From positions 1 through 52,434 of the forward strand of contig JAFSEA010000110.1 in NCBI GenBank assembly GCA_017435965.1: a DNA stretch of 52,434 bases, read 5' to 3'. Shown here one piece after another: positions 35,250 through 44,401 of this stretch (within the stretch, counting starts at the first letter, position 1; every line of letters begins with the position of its first letter). The DNA comes from Oscillospiraceae bacterium. Its GTDB lineage: Bacteria > Bacillota > Clostridia > Oscillospirales > JAAYXM01. The translations under genes were made by a program, and so were the position numbers. The notes under the pieces are model-generated. The model made no database searches and was not told the DNA's origin. It saw only the letters and a program-made list of their open reading frames with translations.

Positions 35250-35303
35250 CTTTGTCATATCCGGCAAAATTTAATATCATATAGCTTTCAGCCCGATTAT
35301 GTA

Positions 35304-35332
35304 TTGATTTTCTCTTTTTGCTGTTATATGAT
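35304..35332 (+). promoter_or_regulatory. Promoter of GH95 copy 2
   Basis: TTGATT (35304-35309), 17 bases, TATGAT (35327-35332), 33 bases ahead of the ATG. Confidence 0.5.
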
Positions 35333-35365
35333 AGGCATAGATATAATCAATGTGAGGTGAGCCTT

Positions 35366-37648
35366 ATGCATAACTATAATATCTTTAACGATTCCCCTGC
35401 CACCGATTGGCTTGATTCCTATGTTATCGGCAACGGCAGAATGGGTGCTTCCGTTATGGGAAGTGTTTCTCAGGAGGTTATTTATCTCAATGAGGAAACC
35501 GTTGTTTCGTCACGTGAGGGTACTACCGACCATTCTCCCGAAATATATGATAAAATTCAGCACATAAGAAACCTTCTTATGGAAGGTCGGGATATTGAAG
35601 CAGATAAATATGCAAAGAGTGAGGCAGTTGCAAGTGAATATAAGAGAATAAGCTCTTATTGCAGTGCAGGTCTTATTAAAATTGCGCTTCATAATTCGGA
35701 GACCTTTGAAAATTACCGCCGTGAGCTTGACCTTATAAACGGAAAGGCTGTTATTTCCTATGACATAGGAGATAAGCACTTTAAACGTGAATATTTTGCA
35801 TCATATCCCGATGATGTGATGGCTTTTCGCATAACCTGCGATGGCGGAAAGTTTGATGCCAGAGTTAATTATGAATATGTAAAATGTCTTTCAAGAGAAA
35901 TTTCGGGCAATGAATTCCGCGCAGTTTCCGAAACCCTTTTCGGAAATCACCGATTTGCTGTGGGATATCGGGTTGAGTCCGACGGTGAGGTTGTTTCAAA
36001 AAACGGAATGACAATTATAAAGGATGCGACAAGCCTTCTTGTTCTCTGCGATATCAAAACAGAGTTTAAAAAGGGAGAGAGCTTTCTCAGTGAGCTTTCC
36101 TTCCCCAACCTTTCATATGATGAGCTTATAAAACGCCACACCGAGGACTTTTCCACCCTTATGAACCGCGCAGATATTGAGCTTCCTAAGCTTTCAGATG
36201 CGGAAACAATTTCCATGCACACCCGTCTTCATCCCACCCTCCGCGGGCTTGTTCCCGATGGCGGAATGCTTGCCCTGCAATGGCAGTTCGGTCGTTATCT
36301 TCTCGTTTCTTCAAGCCGACCGGGTTCTTTCCCTGCAAACCTTCAGGGAATATGGGCAAATGACCTCATCTGTCCCTGGAACGGAGATTTTCACCTGAAT
36401 GTAAACATTCAGATGAACTATTGGGCATCGGAAACGGTAAACCTCTCCGAATGTCACACTCCGCTTTTTGATTTTATGAAAAATATCCTTCTTCCCTCGG
36501 GAAAGGAAACCGCGAAGTTTATATACCACTCCCGTGGTGCTGTTATCCACCATTTGAGCAACATCTATGGCTTTACGGGAATGGCTGACGGAGTATGGGG
36601 CATATGGCCTATGGGCGGCGCCTGGCTTGTAAACCATATGTGGGAGCACTACCTTTTCACAAAGGATGAAGCCTTTCTCCGTGATTGCTATGAATACATC
36701 CGTGAGATTGCGATATTTTTTATCGACAATGCAACAAAATGTCCTGACGGATATTATGTGACCGTTCCCTCCACTGTGCCGGAGCACGAATACATAACAA
36801 AGGATGAAAACGGCGAGGACTACCGCGGTTGGGTAACAATCAACTGCACTATGGACATTGAAACAATAGATATGGTTATGAAAGTCTTTGAAGAGGCATC
36901 AATGATTCTTGGCATCAATGATTCCGATGTTCGCTTTGCACCTGTTTTGAGAAACGGGCTTCCACCGCTTAAAACAGGACGTTTCGGACAGCTCCGAGAA
37001 TGGATAAAGGACTATGATGAAAGCGATATAGGTCACAACCACATTGCTCACGGCTATGCGCTGTTTCCCTTTGGTACAGTCACCCGTGAGATGAAGGAAA
37101 TCCGCGATGCCATAAACATCTCGGTAGAGCGCAGGACAAAGACTCCTTCATACACTATGGGCTGGTGCATCATCTTCCCTGCCCTTATGTATGCACGACT
37201 CCGCCGTGGTGATGATGCATTCCCCTTCCTTCACAAGCTTATCGCCACCTGCTCAAGCAATTCGCTTCTTGCCACTTTTGTGAATCCCGGACTTCCGAAG
37301 GGCTTTCAGATTGATGCAAACTTCGGCTTTACCGCTGCAGTTTCTGAAATGCTTCTGCAGAGCCACGAAGGAATGATTTCACTTCTCCCGGCGCTTCCGA
37401 AAAAATGGGATCACGGCTCATTCCGGGGGTTCCGCGCAAGAGGGGGCTATGAAGTCAGCGCAAAGTGGGAAGATTTCTCCGTCACGGAATTTACCGTAAA
37501 GGCAGATTCCCCCGCCGAAGTCACAATAGAGCTTCCTAAGACACAAAAAAACACTGTCTTAAAAGACAGTGACGGAAAAGCTTATTCTTTGGTTAACGGA
37601 AGAGTTACTGTTTTTGTTGAAAAGGAACTTAAGCTTATTGCAGAATAA
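35366..37648 (+). CDS. GH95-family glycosidase, copy 2 (divergent)
   Basis: 760 residues, no signal peptide. The ATG at 35366 follows GAGGTGAGCC; the frame is open upstream but without a ribosome site. GH95 landmarks are VIGNGRMGASVMG, YLNEETVVSS, LNVNIQMNYWASETVNLSE (paired Asn), PSTVPEHEY (general-acid Glu kept but context changed from SPENRYW) and FQIDANFGFTAAVSEML (late Asp). It differs from copies 1 and 3 around the substrate pocket, including GGAWLVNHMWEHY against GASWLSYHMWEHY and a shorter post-acid loop. This suggests a different linkage or sugar (for example L-galactose or a branched fucoside). It probably belongs to the regulon of the preceding AraC gene. Confidence 0.88.
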   Translation: MHNYNIFNDSPATDWLDSYVIGNGRMGASVMGSVSQEVIYLNEETVVSSREGTTDHSPEIYDKIQHIRNLLMEGRDIEADKYAKSEAVASEYKRISSYCSAGLIKIALHNSETFENYRRELDLINGKAVISYDIGDKHFKREYFASYPDDVMAFRITCDGGKFDARVNYEYVKCLSREISGNEFRAVSETLFGNHRFAVGYRVESDGEVVSKNGMTIIKDATSLLVLCDIKTEFKKGESFLSELSFPNLSYDELIKRHTEDFSTLMNRADIELPKLSDAETISMHTRLHPTLRGLVPDGGMLALQWQFGRYLLVSSSRPGSFPANLQGIWANDLICPWNGDFHLNVNIQMNYWASETVNLSECHTPLFDFMKNILLPSGKETAKFIYHSRGAVIHHLSNIYGFTGMADGVWGIWPMGGAWLVNHMWEHYLFTKDEAFLRDCYEYIREIAIFFIDNATKCPDGYYVTVPSTVPEHEYITKDENGEDYRGWVTINCTMDIETIDMVMKVFEEASMILGINDSDVRFAPVLRNGLPPLKTGRFGQLREWIKDYDESDIGHNHIAHGYALFPFGTVTREMKEIRDAINISVERRTKTPSYTMGWCIIFPALMYARLRRGDDAFPFLHKLIATCSSNSLLATFVNPGLPKGFQIDANFGFTAAVSEMLLQSHEGMISLLPALPKKWDHGSFRGFRARGGYEVSAKWEDFSVTEFTVKADSPAEVTIELPKTQKNTVLKDSDGKAYSLVNGRVTVFVEKELKLIAE

Positions 37649-37663
37649 ATCCCCCATATAAAA

Positions 37664-37721
37664 CAGAAACACCCTCGACTGTTGTAATCTTTCACCTTAC
37701 ATCAATCGAGGGTTATTTCTG
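37664..37721 (+). terminator. Long imperfect hairpin after GH95 copy 2
   Basis: CAGAAA and CCCTCGA (37664-37678) pair with TCGAGGG and TTTCTG (37706-37721) around a loop of 27 bases. No strong T-run follows directly (AATTTTTAA), so termination is possible but not certain. Confidence 0.5.
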
Positions 37722-38222
37722 TGAATTTTTAATATCTAACATTATTTCAACCTCTGCTTTCTGCAGTTTCCGCATTTCTCAAAGTCCTTTGCACAATCCG
37801 TCATCCTTCGCAATTCAAATTTTATTTATCATACTGCTTGAAAAGCAAGCTCTTCATTTGTTCTCGGGAATTTGTAATTGCTGCATCACACTTTGTGCGG
37901 TTTATTGTTTTTTGAGGTCCTGCCCATCTTCTTATAAGCACGCCCAACGTCTTTCCGAAATGTTATTTTTTGTTTTTTATTTCGTCTTTTTGCTTCTCTT
38001 TCAATCTATATCATCTTTCGGAAACCGTTGACCTGATGCTCACTAAAACCTCGGGTTTTTATCTGAACATTGGTCTGTCCTCCTTTCTTGTCTAAAGTTT
38101 AACACACTATTTACCCATAAACAAGTGGTATTCTGCACAAAGTTCACACGATTTCTTTATTTAAAACAGAGATTCTTCTTCAACCTTGCAAAAAAGTATT
38201 GCCAACGCACTACTTTTCGTGT

Positions 38223-38290
38223 TATAATATTTATGTTGTTCGCGAAATCGGCAGAAACGTTCTTGGAGGTCCGTTTCTGCTTTTTATTAT
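38223..38290 (+). ncRNA. Candidate very short RNA: promoter followed at once by a terminator
   Basis: TTGCCA (38199-38204), 18 bases, TATAAT (38223-38228) is followed 22 bases later by a perfect 9-base hairpin GCAGAAACG/CGTTTCTGC (38251-38280) with a run of five T. The product would be only about 50 bases. The 12-base loop TTCTTGGAGGTC contains a ribosome-site-like GGAGG. It could be a small RNA, an attenuator for the following small gene, or a chance arrangement. Confidence 0.4.
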
Positions 38291-38371
38291 GGCAAGCTAA
38301 AGCACTATATAATAGCAACCTGTACAGGCAGAAAGAGTTGCATAAATAAGAATTTGTTGAGGAGAAGCACT

Positions 38372-38686
38372 ATGGAAATAGAAATACAATTAGATGGGAT
38401 TTGGTATCATGGTTCTAATAGAATTTTCTCAGAATTAAGAACAAACAGCACTATTACACAGTGGAAAGAACTTGCTGAAGCATTTTCACATCAACCAAGT
38501 GGCTTAGGTTATGATGATAATGGCATAATTAGTCATAACGGAACAGAAAAAGGATATTTATATATAATTGACGAACCTATTACAGTAGGTGTTGATATAT
38601 ACCAACATCCAAGGACAACTATGGATGAAAATGCCGAGTTTTTAACTAAAAGACCGTTAAAAGTAAGAATGATTTGTGAACTGTAA
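38372..38686 (+). CDS. Small orphan protein resembling ADP-ribosyltransferase folds
   Basis: 104 residues; the ATG at 38372 has GAGGAG nine bases upstream. The start IWYHGSNRIFSEL, then STITQWKELAEAFSHQPS, resembles the N-terminal His strand and following helix of ADP-ribosyltransferase-like proteins. KGYLYIIDEP and a C-terminal ENAEFLTKRPLKV with a Glu could complete an H-Y-E-like set. This is a weak, pattern-based suggestion and no activity is implied. The codon use is AT-rich and unlike the neighbours, the gene has its own terminator, and it sits alone between two GH95 genes, so horizontal acquisition is likely. Confidence 0.55.
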   Translation: MEIEIQLDGIWYHGSNRIFSELRTNSTITQWKELAEAFSHQPSGLGYDDNGIISHNGTEKGYLYIIDEPITVGVDIYQHPRTTMDENAEFLTKRPLKVRMICEL

Positions 38687-38718
38687 ATTCCAATTTGTTG
38701 AACTAAATATATTGACAG

Positions 38719-38750
38719 GAGCAAGGTTTAAATGCACCTTGCTCTTTTTG
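38719..38750 (+). terminator. Terminator after the small orphan gene
   Basis: GAGCAAGGT (38719-38727) pairs with ACCTTGCTC (38736-38744), followed by TTTTTG. Confidence 0.88.
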
Positions 38751-38842
38751 TTTTTCAATGCATTTATATGTACAAATACTTATCTCATGCAAAAGCTTTT
38801 TATTAAATATGAAAATCGGCAAAGTTTATATCGGTTTTATGC

Positions 38843-38871
38843 TTGCTTTTTTATATAAAACAGAATATAAT
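38843..38871 (+). promoter_or_regulatory. Promoter of GH95 copy 3
   Basis: TTGCTT (38843-38848), 17 bases, TATAAT (38866-38871), 42 bases ahead of the ATG. Confidence 0.55.
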
Positions 38872-38912
38872 TCATAAAGACAGCAAACCCCGTAATAAGG
38901 AGGATTTTATTT

Positions 38913-41210
38913 ATGCGCGAATACAGATTATTTGACGTTACCCATGCAACAAGACTTCTCGACAGCATCCCTGTCGGCAACGGCAGAATGGGCGGCACGC
39001 TTATGTGCGGTGTCGGCGAAGAGGTTATGTTTTTAAATGAAGAAACAATATGGGCATCCCAGCCGGGCGGTGAGCCGAATCCGAAAATGCCCGAAAAGCT
39101 TGAGGTTATAAAAAACCTTTTCCGTGAGGGCAAGCCTGCAGAGGCAGACAAGCTTGCAAACACGCTTCTCTCCGACTGCTTCACGAGAATACGTTCATAC
39201 GAAACGGCAGGAAAGCTCAAAATCTCTCTCCATGAAAACGATCAGAGTCGCAACTACCGTCACGAGCTTGATATTATGCGCGGTGTTGCAACGGTTGAGT
39301 ATGACAGATTGGGCACTCACTATACCCGTACCTGCTTTGCTTCATATCCCGACAATGTTATTGTCTATAATGTAAAGAGCGATGGCGATAAGCTCAATGC
39401 CGCAATCGGCTATGACAAGGAAAGAAAGCTTTCCCACAAGGCAGAGGGTAATGAGATCTGTGCTATCGGAAAAACAATCTGCGGAAATCACAAATTCTGT
39501 GTTAAAATCCGTGTTGTGACCGACGGAACAGTAGTTGCAAAAAACGGTGAGCTTTTAGTCTCCGATACAAATGAGTTTACTGTATTTATAAACATCGGAA
39601 CAGAGTTCCGTCTCGGTGATAACTTTGCAGAAAAGGTAGTGCTTCCCGAGGACACACGCTTTGATATGCTGAAGCTCCGCCACGAGAAGGATTTCCTCTC
39701 GGTTATGAACCGTGCTGATATCGCAGTTCCCGAAGCTCCCGAAATGGAAGAGGTTTCAATGACTGTGAGAAAGCGTGCACTCACCTGCAACAGACCAAAT
39801 GATGGCGGTCTTGTTATGATGGTATGGCAGTTCGGACGTTATCTTCTCACCTCTTCAAGCCGCCCGGGCACACTTCCTGCAAACCTTCAGGGTATGTGGG
39901 TACAGTCAGACGTATCGCCCTGGAGCTCCGACTATCACACAAACATAAATCTCCAGATGAACTACTGGCCGGCAGAGGTTGCAAACCTTTCCGATCTCAG
40001 TATGCAGCTCTTTGAATACATAAGGGATTATCTCCTTGAATCCGGAAAGAACACTGCAAAAGTCGGCTATAACGCACGCGGAAGTGTTGTTCACCACTTA
40101 AGCGACATCTATGGCTTCACTTCCCCTGCAGACGGTCTTTGGGGAATATGGCCTCACGGTCTTTCCTGGCTCTGCTTCAATGTATGGGAGCATTATCTCT
40201 TCACAAAGGATGAAAGCTTCCTCCGCGATATGGCGTATGAAATGATTCGCGAAAGCTCACTTTTCTTCCTCGATACAATGTTTGAGGATAAGGAAGGAAG
40301 ACTTGTTTATGCACCTTCTTCAAGCCCCGAAAACCGCTATTGGGTAAAGGATGAAAACGGTGAGAATTATGCCTGCTTCCTTGCAATGAGCTCCACTATG
40401 GATACATCAATTATCGGCGGACTCCTCAGAATGTATCTTGAGGCATCAAGTATCCTCGGTATTTCCGATGACGATACAAAGGCTGCAGAGGCAGCAATCA
40501 AGAAGCTTCCGAAGCTCTTTGTGGGCAAACACGGTCAGCTTGCAGAGTGGATTGAGGATTATGAGGAAACAGAAATTGGTCACCGTCATTTCTCAAACAC
40601 CTTCGGTTTCTTCCCCGATAATGCAATAACAAGAAATACTCCCGAGCTTTATGAGGCGATTAAGGTAACCCTCAAACGTAGAATTTCGGGCGGTCTTGAT
40701 GCTCACGGTCAGGGCGCAACAAGCGTTGGCTGGAGCCTTACCTGGCTTATGTGCGAGTTTGCAAGACTCCGTGACGGAAACCGCGCCTTCGAGATGATTG
40801 AAAACTACATCACACGTTGCACATCACCGAATCTTATGGATCTCTACACTGCATCCAACAATGTTTTCCAGCTTGATGCAAGTATGTGTTATGTCGCAGG
40901 TGTTGCCGAAATGCTCATTCAGAGCCACGAAGGGCTTATCGCACTTCTTCCGGCACTTCCGAAGAAGTGGAACAAAGGCTCTTTCCGCGGTCTTCGCGCA
41001 CGCGGCGGATATGAGCTTGAAATCCGTTGGGAGGACTATGAGGTACGTGAGCTCTGCATCGACGCAGACAAGCCCGGTTCTGTAGTAATTGAGCTTCCCG
41101 AAACACAGAAAAAACTCTCCTTCATTGACAAGAACGGAAAGGTTTATACTGCAGAAAACGGAAAACTCACCCTCGATATTGATAAGCGACTTATGCTTAA
41201 AATTCAGTAA
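38913..41210 (+). CDS. GH95-family glycosidase (alpha-L-fucosidase type), copy 3
   Basis: 765 residues, no signal peptide; AAGGAGG lies upstream of the ATG. GH95 landmarks are all present: IPVGNGRMGGTLMCG, FLNEETIWASQ, HTNINLQMNYWPAEVANLSD (paired Asn), PSSSPENRYWVKDENGE (general-acid Glu) and FQLDASMCYVAGVAEMLIQS (late Asp). It is clearly closer to copy 1 than to copy 2. Like the others it appears cytoplasmic. No regulator lies immediately beside it. It ends in a very strong terminator. Confidence 0.9.
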   Translation: MREYRLFDVTHATRLLDSIPVGNGRMGGTLMCGVGEEVMFLNEETIWASQPGGEPNPKMPEKLEVIKNLFREGKPAEADKLANTLLSDCFTRIRSYETAGKLKISLHENDQSRNYRHELDIMRGVATVEYDRLGTHYTRTCFASYPDNVIVYNVKSDGDKLNAAIGYDKERKLSHKAEGNEICAIGKTICGNHKFCVKIRVVTDGTVVAKNGELLVSDTNEFTVFINIGTEFRLGDNFAEKVVLPEDTRFDMLKLRHEKDFLSVMNRADIAVPEAPEMEEVSMTVRKRALTCNRPNDGGLVMMVWQFGRYLLTSSSRPGTLPANLQGMWVQSDVSPWSSDYHTNINLQMNYWPAEVANLSDLSMQLFEYIRDYLLESGKNTAKVGYNARGSVVHHLSDIYGFTSPADGLWGIWPHGLSWLCFNVWEHYLFTKDESFLRDMAYEMIRESSLFFLDTMFEDKEGRLVYAPSSSPENRYWVKDENGENYACFLAMSSTMDTSIIGGLLRMYLEASSILGISDDDTKAAEAAIKKLPKLFVGKHGQLAEWIEDYEETEIGHRHFSNTFGFFPDNAITRNTPELYEAIKVTLKRRISGGLDAHGQGATSVGWSLTWLMCEFARLRDGNRAFEMIENYITRCTSPNLMDLYTASNNVFQLDASMCYVAGVAEMLIQSHEGLIALLPALPKKWNKGSFRGLRARGGYELEIRWEDYEVRELCIDADKPGSVVIELPETQKKLSFIDKNGKVYTAENGKLTLDIDKRLMLKIQ

Positions 41211-41224
41211 CTAAAACTTAAAAT

Positions 41225-41262
41225 CAGCCACATTCCGAGATCTCGGAATGTGGCTGTTTTTG
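41225..41262. terminator. Terminator, perfect 32-base palindrome
   Basis: CAGCCACATTCCGAGA (41225-41240) is followed directly by its exact reverse complement (41241-41256) and TTTTTG. It lies between the converging GH95 copy 3 and the SLH protein gene. Confidence 0.92.
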
Positions 41263-41266
41263 TTTC

Positions 41267-44200
41267 TTATTTATTTACCATACGATACATAAATGTTACG
41301 ACCTGTGCTCTTGTGCAAGGGTTGTTCGGAGAGAATGTTGTTTTGCTTGTTCCTCCCGTGATGCCTTCTTCAACTGCCCAGAGAACTGCTTTGTAGTCAT
41401 AGCTGTCGGATGAAATATCTGTAAAATCGCATTTATCCGATTTCGGGTCGGGTTGACCGGCGCATCTCCACAGGAATGTAACGACCTGACCTCTTGTGCA
41501 GGTTGCATCGGGACTGAATGTGGTTGCACTTGTTCCTCCCGTGATGTTGCTTCCCACAGCCCACATAACGGGCTTATAATAGTAAACTCCTGTTTTTACA
41601 TCTGTAAAGGGATTTGTTATTGCCGCAGGCTCGGGAGATCCAATCATTCTGTGGAGGAAGGTTACAACCTGTGCTCTCGTGCAAGGAGCATCGGGGCTGA
41701 ATGTAGTAGCACTCGTTCCGCCCGTTATGCCCTGTTCTACTGCCCAGAGGACGGGTTCGTAGTAATATTCGCTGCTCTTTACATCAACAAATGGGTTTTC
41801 TTTGCCCTCTGTCTGTTCAGCTCCGTTCGTCTTTTCGGTTTCTGTGGGATTTTCTGTTGTTACTTCTTTTTCTTCTTCAAGAGTCGGGAATTCAAATGTA
41901 AGCACAACAGTAGTATCATGCAAGCGGTCAATGTTCTCGGTTTTAACGTTAAAACCGTCAACCGTTGCGCAAAGACTGTTATTGAACGTTGCAACATAAT
42001 CCCAACCGACTTTTACGGCATCAACATAAAGCTTGATTGAATATGTCTTGCCTGCCTCAAACTTTGAGGTTTTGTCCATATACTCACCGTCTACATACCA
42101 GCTGACTGCTCCCGAATCATCATTCAATCCATAGTATTCGGGGATTGCGCTTTCTACGGTGCAATCGGGCGTGTTTCCGATTTCAGGCCAATCAATTCCG
42201 CACATATCTATGCTCGAAACCACAACATCATCAGTAGTGTACTCATAATATACCGTTATGGCATTTCCGTCAACTTCATATTTCGCTTCGCTGCCGTTTA
42301 CATAAACATATGTGTCATACTCATCCTTTTCATTTTTAGATAAAGCATAGTCATCTTCTATGTCAAGATAAATATTTGCCTTATACCACATACTGCTTGC
42401 AAACAAATCATCCTTGCCGACCTCAAAGCCCGTGCCTGCCTTTATCCACTTGACGCCATCCTTGGTATACGTGTCGTTAATCTTTGCAACGGACACACCT
42501 TCGCCTGCGGATATGCTGCTTTGATAATCGGGCTTTTTGCCAACTTCAGGATTGACAATCCGCAAATCTATATATTGAATCTTGATTTTGCCGTCGTCTT
42601 GCTTTTCAATATAGTAATCACAGGTTTGGCAGTTATACCTCATATATCCGTCCTGCACCTCTCCCTGACTGAAGGAGTGCTTTTCCGACACAAGCTTTTC
42701 ACCGCAGACTGTGCAAATCTGATAGTGGTTTTCTTCATCAAAATGAATTGATGGATCTTCATTAAGGCTGTGGTCACATTCAAAGCTATATACCTTTGAC
42801 CGGATATATGCACGCTTTCCTGTTGAGGAAATCTCAACATCCTTTGCATTGTATCCCATAACAGTAAATTGAGAGCTGTTTGTGAATTTATAGCCTGCAT
42901 CTGCAGTCAGAGTTATCTTTGCCTGATAGTCGCCTGCGCCGACCAATGCATCTTCTTCTGCAGGGCTTCCGTTGTGATACCACTCCACATCCATTTTCCT
43001 GACGTTTGATGCGCTGAGCTCGAGTACATCGGAAGCAAGCTCCATTCCCTGTGCCATTGTTCCGAGAACTGCCGCAGAGGTGATTTCCTTATCCTCGATG
43101 TTGCCTCTCATGTAATTACGTCTGTCGGAATTGCTTAAATGATGGGTAATGACGACAGTTGTCGCTCCGTCATCCCCGGTGAAAGCAAGGTTTTTCCACT
43201 CGCTGACAGGTAAGATTTCACCATTAAGCTCGGCTGTGTTTCTCTGCGGGTCGAGCATATCTGATTTAAGATTGATGCTTCCCGCATCTGATGCAGGGTG
43301 ATATTTATAGCCGTATCTTTGTTCGTGACCTATGACATACGGGCACCAATAACCGTATGTGGTTACACTTATAGTAGGAACCAATAAAACACGAAGATGG
43401 TTTGTGCTGAACGTTCCGTTCTTTACGGTGACATTTGCTTCGCTCTCAGTTGCTAAAACATCTGAATTTCCCTTGCCGTGGAATGTGCCGCCGTTGATAA
43501 TAGTATTGCCGCCGAGAAGACGGAGACAAGCCGAACGTGAAAACTCAACATCAACGTCGGTATCGTCCGGCTTTACAAATGTTTCGAGATGCGAAAAGCC
43601 GCGGCCGAGGAATATACCGTCGTTTACCATAAGCGTTCCGTCTTTTACCGTTATGCAATCGCCGTTTACCTGCTGCCATGCATAGCCATCATATCTTGCG
43701 CCGATTGCAAGACCGAGGACGCCGAACTGGATGGTATATCCAAGAAGATGTCTTAAGTTATAGACGTCCTTGCCGTCAAATACCCACATTTTTTTGGAGC
43801 GACCTGCTTCAAGAGTACCGCCGTTGATGGTCACCATACCGCCGTCAATCTCAAGTACGTTTCTGTATTTTACACCGCTGTTAAAATATTCGGGCATTCC
43901 GGCTCCCGCCGCTTCAGAATATGCAGACTCCATTTTCCCGTAGCAGAAAAGTGTACCCGAATTGTCGCCGCTTGTGTCCTTGATTATAAGATTTGCACCG
44001 ACAGGAACTCTTATCATGGTTGTTTCCACACCCGTTTCGGCATTCAGCTCAACGGACCTACCGTTTAAGTTAAGTGTTTTTTCACCCTTGCCAAGGGTAA
44101 TCCAATATTCACCCACATCGGAAACCTGACAGGTGTATATGATGTCTTTTGTTACAACAATATTTTTATCGCCATTACTTTCGAGAGCTTTCTTGAAAGC

Positions 44201-44305
44201 CTCGGCTGTTGCCACCTCTGTGTATTCGCTTTCAGCAGAGGCAAAAGTCGGAACCATTGATAATATCATCGCAAGGCTTAATATTATGCTTAAAAATTTT
44301 TTCAT
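41267..44305 (-). CDS. Secreted SLH protein with beta-helix-like region
   Basis: 1012 residues from the ATG at 44305 (AAAGGATGG upstream; the longer frame is not preferred). Residues 1-24 are a signal peptide (KKFLSIILSLAMILSMVPTF, cleavage after ASA). Residues about 60-350 contain stacked short beta segments (LNLNGRSVEL, MVTINGGTLEAG, LLGGNTIINGGTFHG), as in right-handed beta-helix surface proteins. Residues about 520-560 hold a CxxCG...CxxC zinc-ribbon-like segment (HYQICTVCGEKL). Beta domains follow, then an acidic Thr/Glu linker (about 835-855). Three SLH domains close the protein (from about 858: NPFVDVKSSEYYYEPVLWA and two more, each with CTRAQVVTF or CTRGQVVTF). The SLH type differs from those of the giant protein. 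Its ligand is unknown. It may be transcribed with the lipoprotein upstream, but a hairpin intervenes. Confidence 0.82.
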   Translation of the reverse strand: MKKFLSIILSLAMILSMVPTFASAESEYTEVATAEAFKKALESNGDKNIVVTKDIIYTCQVSDVGEYWITLGKGEKTLNLNGRSVELNAETGVETTMIRVPVGANLIIKDTSGDNSGTLFCYGKMESAYSEAAGAGMPEYFNSGVKYRNVLEIDGGMVTINGGTLEAGRSKKMWVFDGKDVYNLRHLLGYTIQFGVLGLAIGARYDGYAWQQVNGDCITVKDGTLMVNDGIFLGRGFSHLETFVKPDDTDVDVEFSRSACLRLLGGNTIINGGTFHGKGNSDVLATESEANVTVKNGTFSTNHLRVLLVPTISVTTYGYWCPYVIGHEQRYGYKYHPASDAGSINLKSDMLDPQRNTAELNGEILPVSEWKNLAFTGDDGATTVVITHHLSNSDRRNYMRGNIEDKEITSAAVLGTMAQGMELASDVLELSASNVRKMDVEWYHNGSPAEEDALVGAGDYQAKITLTADAGYKFTNSSQFTVMGYNAKDVEISSTGKRAYIRSKVYSFECDHSLNEDPSIHFDEENHYQICTVCGEKLVSEKHSFSQGEVQDGYMRYNCQTCDYYIEKQDDGKIKIQYIDLRIVNPEVGKKPDYQSSISAGEGVSVAKINDTYTKDGVKWIKAGTGFEVGKDDLFASSMWYKANIYLDIEDDYALSKNEKDEYDTYVYVNGSEAKYEVDGNAITVYYEYTTDDVVVSSIDMCGIDWPEIGNTPDCTVESAIPEYYGLNDDSGAVSWYVDGEYMDKTSKFEAGKTYSIKLYVDAVKVGWDYVATFNNSLCATVDGFNVKTENIDRLHDTTVVLTFEFPTLEEEKEVTTENPTETEKTNGAEQTEGKENPFVDVKSSEYYYEPVLWAVEQGITGGTSATTFSPDAPCTRAQVVTFLHRMIGSPEPAAITNPFTDVKTGVYYYKPVMWAVGSNITGGTSATTFSPDATCTRGQVVTFLWRCAGQPDPKSDKCDFTDISSDSYDYKAVLWAVEEGITGGTSKTTFSPNNPCTRAQVVTFMYRMVNK

Positions 44306-44342
44306 ATCAAACCATCCTTTAAAGTTTAATAAAAGTCCGCAA

Positions 44343-44374
44343 AACCGAAAGAAGAAAATACTCATCTTTCGGTT
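44343..44374 (-). terminator. Hairpin between lipoprotein and SLH genes
   Basis: AACCGAAAG (44374-44366 read on the minus strand) pairs with CTTTCGGTT (44351-44343); only a short T-run follows. It could give partial termination. Confidence 0.55.
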
Positions 44375-44401
44375 TCGCGCTTGATTCGCCTTATATTAAA
44401 T

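Larger units (their letters stand above)
37649..38371. other. AT-rich intergenic stretch, no supported protein gene
   Basis: About 720 bases between GH95 copy 2 and the next small gene. It holds a long imperfect hairpin (37664-37721), a short palindromic AAACCTCGGGTTT-type motif near 38047 and the candidate small RNA at 38223-38290. The few short open frames (for example about 80 codons near 37789) have no ribosome site and no recognisable product. The base composition is more AT-rich than the flanking genes, as in a degraded or recently acquired segment. Confidence 0.5.

Noticed and set aside
37789-38031. 80-codon hydrophobic plus-strand frame in the AT-rich gap
   Set aside because: No ribosome site, no promoter at a useful distance and no recognisable family; likely chance in AT-rich DNA.
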